From: JBJYKD01 sp049310025
GTDB taxonomy: Bacteria > Bacillota > Thermosediminibacteria > Thermosediminibacterales > Tepidanaerobacteraceae
DNA length: 64,000 nucleotides
Direction: 5' to 3'
NCBI RefSeq assembly: GCF_049310025.1
Contig: NZ_JBJYKD010000010.1
Span: 44,416-108,415, forward strand
Position 1 is the first letter of the stretch. Every line of letters begins with the position of its first letter. A program made the position numbers and the translations under genes. Below the pieces are notes generated by a model. It saw only the letters and a list, made by a program, of their open reading frames with translations. It did not search any database and was not told where the DNA came from. Positions 62,352 to 64,000 of this stretch are shown here, piece after piece.

Positions 62352-62630
62352 TCAACGTGCGGATAAAATCCTGGTCAAACCATAGGTAAACCCCAGTGTC
62401 AGCAAGGTACCGACTATGCCCGCCAGCGCTGTGGACACCTTTTCGCTGCGTATGGCGGTGATTGTATAGTCAGGCATGGGCGAAAACCAGGCCGCCGGCG
62501 ATTGGCCTTTTTCGGAAAAGGCCAGGTCTTCCGCCACCCTTTCAAGGCCGTCCGGGTGGGGGGAGGCAAAAGGCGACAAAAAGGCTGCGATAATCAGCGC
62601 TGCCACAAGAATTATTCCCCATTTCCTCAA
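62352..62630 (-). CDS. PDGLE-domain protein (CbiN-like partner)
   Basis: A 92-residue protein with two membrane helices (GIILVAALIIAAFLSPFA at ~5-22 and ALAGIVGTLLTLGFTYGLTR near the end) and the diagnostic SPHPDGLERVAEDLAF segment between. It replaces CbiN in many Ni/Co ECF importers. Its ATG overlaps the cbiM end by 4 nt. Confidence 0.9.
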   Translation of the reverse strand: MRKWGIILVAALIIAAFLSPFASPHPDGLERVAEDLAFSEKGQSPAAWFSPMPDYTITAIRSEKVSTALAGIVGTLLTLGFTYGLTRILSAR

Positions 62631-63283
62631 CCGACTCTACCTCCCGCATCAGGATTTGGGCAGGCTTTTGCCTTTAAGTTCAAGATCCTGCCGATGTAGG
62701 CTGCCGCCACAGAGGTTATGAGCCCTTCACCGATGCCTATGACGGCGTGGACAACCATCATCGCAGGCAGCACCGTCCCAAGCGAGACGGTTCCCGAAAA
62801 GGCGAGTTCCACGCTTGTCATAAAGGCAGCCGCCATGACTGAAAGCCATGCCGCCAGGAATGTCGCCGCAGTACCGCTTCCCGCAAACTTAAATTTTTTC
62901 ACGAAATTGTAGACGAAATTCGCGACAAGCGGCGCCGCCACGGCCATGTTGAGAATATTGGCACCCAGGGCGGTCAGGCCCCCATCCTGGAAAAACAGGC
63001 TCTGGACTATTAGCACGGTGGTAATGATGAGCCCCGCGCTGTACGGCCCCAGAACCACAGCGGCCAGGGCTGCACCCAGCAGGTGGCCTGAGGTTCCCGC
63101 CATCACCGGAAAGTTCACCATTTGAGCGGCAAAAATGAATGCAGACATCACCCCCAGTGCCGGCAGCTCCCTTTCGTTCAGTTCTTCCTTTGCTTTTGCC
63201 ACATTATGCTTCAAAGCCCAGGCGCTGACGGCGGCGGTGGCGACAACGGTCTTGGCATTAAGAAATCCGTCGGGTATGTGCAT
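62627..63283 (-). CDS. cbiM: cobalt/nickel ECF transporter S component CbiM
   Basis: A 218-residue membrane protein starting MHIPDGFLNAKT; the N-terminal amine, His2 and the conserved His of GTSGHLLGAAL form the metal site. Six to seven helices. Cobalt (for the corrinoid protein) or nickel (for CODH/ACS) uptake would both suit this pathway. cbiQ and cbiO are not adjacent, so the energising parts must be elsewhere. AAGGAAGG precedes the ATG, and a terminator-bearing leader lies upstream. Confidence 0.93.
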   Translation of the reverse strand: MHIPDGFLNAKTVVATAAVSAWALKHNVAKAKEELNERELPALGVMSAFIFAAQMVNFPVMAGTSGHLLGAALAAVVLGPYSAGLIITTVLIVQSLFFQDGGLTALGANILNMAVAAPLVANFVYNFVKKFKFAGSGTAATFLAAWLSVMAAAFMTSVELAFSGTVSLGTVLPAMMVVHAVIGIGEGLITSVAAAYIGRILNLKAKACPNPDAGGRVG

Positions 63284-63349
63284 GCAAAAACACCCTTCCT
63301 TAATTTAATAAAATATTAATTTAAACAAAATATTTAATAATTATGTAAT

Positions 63350-63430
63350 AAAAAAGCCATGACAGATCAGGCGGATTCATCCACCAAAGACCTTCATGGC
63401 AGGGTTGGCGTATCTTCATGATACTTCCCG
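63350..63430 (-). promoter_or_regulatory. cbiM leader: riboswitch-like attenuator with three AUGAA loops
   Basis: On the minus strand a TATAAT-rich region at ~63432-63450 precedes an ~80-nt leader. It contains GTATC-ATGAA-GATAC (63410-63424), CC-ATGAA-GG (63391-63399) and GGTGG-ATGAAT-CCGCC (63370-63385). A terminator forms from GCCATGA/TCATGGC (63356-63400) followed by TTTTTT. CGCCAA/TTTGGTG could form a competing antiterminator. It does not match the cobalamin or NiCo riboswitch consensus I know. Confidence 0.55.
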
Positions 63431-63594
63431 TTTATATTATATTATTTTATTATTATATTATAAATATATTATAAAAAATTGTTAGACCTTTGTCAATCTC
63501 AAAACCCGAACTAAATTTAAACTTTATGGAATTTTTATTTTGACTTATTATATCCTATTTTTGTCTATTTTGCAAGCGGGGCGTTTTTTAAGGT

Positions 63595-64000
63595 GTGGTT
63601 ATTTTATGATAATGTCACCTTGTAGACTATCGTGATAAAATGTCACTATGGGGAATGAGGTGCGTTATCTAATGTCTCAAGAACAACTAAAAAGATACAC
63701 TGTTATTCAAAAGACTCTTGAAGGTACTATGACTGTCAGGGAGGCGGCGGAGGTTTTAGACCTGAGTGCACGCCAGGTAATACGCCTGAGAAAAGGAGTG
63801 AAGGAAAACGGAGTTGCGGCACTTATCCATAAAAATCAAGGTCGTAAACCCGCTCATGCTATCCCAGAGGAACTCAAACAAAAAATTATCAATCTTAAAA
63901 TGTCTGACGTTTACAAAGACGCCAATTTTAAACATTTTCAGGAGCTTCTTGATAGGGTTGAAAACATCAAGTTAAGTTATTCTGCCCTTTATGGTATTCT
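63595..64000 (+). mobile_element. ISNCY-like insertion sequence, left part (cut by window edge)
   Basis: The left end starts at ~63595 with a sequence shared by the solo end at 18221 and two AATGTCAC motifs (63612-63619, 63639-63647), then the transposase gene. The right end is outside the window. Confidence 0.75.
63672..64000 (+). CDS. ISNCY-family-like transposase, N-terminal 109 codons (partial)
   Basis: Starts SQEQLKRYTVIQKTLEG, then an HTH (TVREAAEVLDLSARQVIRLR), KENGVAALIHKNQGRKPAH, and a second helical part (YKDANFKHFQELLDRV). This is the usual N-terminus of ISNCY/integrase-core transposases; the DDE core is beyond the edge. GAGGTG lies 10 nt before ATG 63672; an in-frame ATG at 63648 is less well placed. 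Confidence 0.8.
   Translation, partial: MSQEQLKRYTVIQKTLEGTMTVREAAEVLDLSARQVIRLRKGVKENGVAALIHKNQGRKPAHAIPEELKQKIINLKMSDVYKDANFKHFQELLDRVENIKLSYSALYGI

Overview
The window comes from a low- to mid-GC, probably thermophilic, anaerobic Firmicute of the acetogen type (Thermosediminibacter/Tepidanaerobacter-like Clostridia). This is inferred from a complete Wood-Ljungdahl (acetyl-CoA) gene cluster, Shine-Dalgarno sites of the AGGAGG type, many TTG/GTG starts, a T-box, a CggR operator, a SPOCS (spore-associated) domain and the clostridial gene families present. No rRNA, tRNA or CRISPR array was seen.

Left part (0-20 kb), nearly all on the minus strand: a glycolytic unit in the order gap-cggR-pgk (pgk runs off the left edge) behind a CggR-type operator; rpoN; a cheW-MCP pair behind a c-di-GMP-I riboswitch; a DUF72 gene behind a structured leader; a stress protein, a Gln-rich coiled-coil protein and an FG-GAP/SPOCS fusion; aspartokinase; and a Phe/Tyr operon (pheA-aroF-tyrA-aroA) behind a T-box whose specifier fits Phe. 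Then come a gamma-carbonic anhydrase and a second, probably NADP-preferring, GAPDH.

Middle (20-34 kb): a large secreted phosphodiester-glycosidase-like protein with a stalk domain, a FabK/NMO-type flavin oxidoreductase, DUF3866, and an envelope/division cluster (steA, steB-like, GT2, MraY-like) divergent from a membrane phosphatase-superfamily protein; then an amino acid permease. From 34 to 37.3 kb is a decayed accessory island: an intact MntA-HepT pair plus fragments of a SIR2/DUF4020 protein, a second nucleotidyltransferase, Mrr, and a RHH/PIN toxin-antitoxin pair.

Right part (37.3-61 kb), all minus strand: the carbon-fixation supercluster. In transcription order: small ferredoxin, selenocysteine formate dehydrogenase and [FeFe]-hydrogenase (an HDCR-like CO2-to-formate module), the folate ECF S-component FolT, cooF, cooS (CODH), cooC, fhs, fchA, folD, metV, metF, lpdA, a second cooC-like ATPase, acsD, acsC, acsE, acsB, gcvH, then acsV (corrinoid reactivase), a small His-rich protein, CooT (Ni chaperone) and DUF3842. 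Together these encode CO2 -> formate -> formyl/methenyl/methylene/methyl-THF -> methyl-corrinoid -> acetyl-CoA, plus nickel and redox maturation. speE and a cobalt/nickel importer part (cbiM plus a PDGLE protein) follow, and the window ends inside an ISNCY-like transposase. A related solo IS end lies at 18.2 kb, and a ~50-bp dispersed repeat occurs three times (8.8, 11.8, 40.8 kb).
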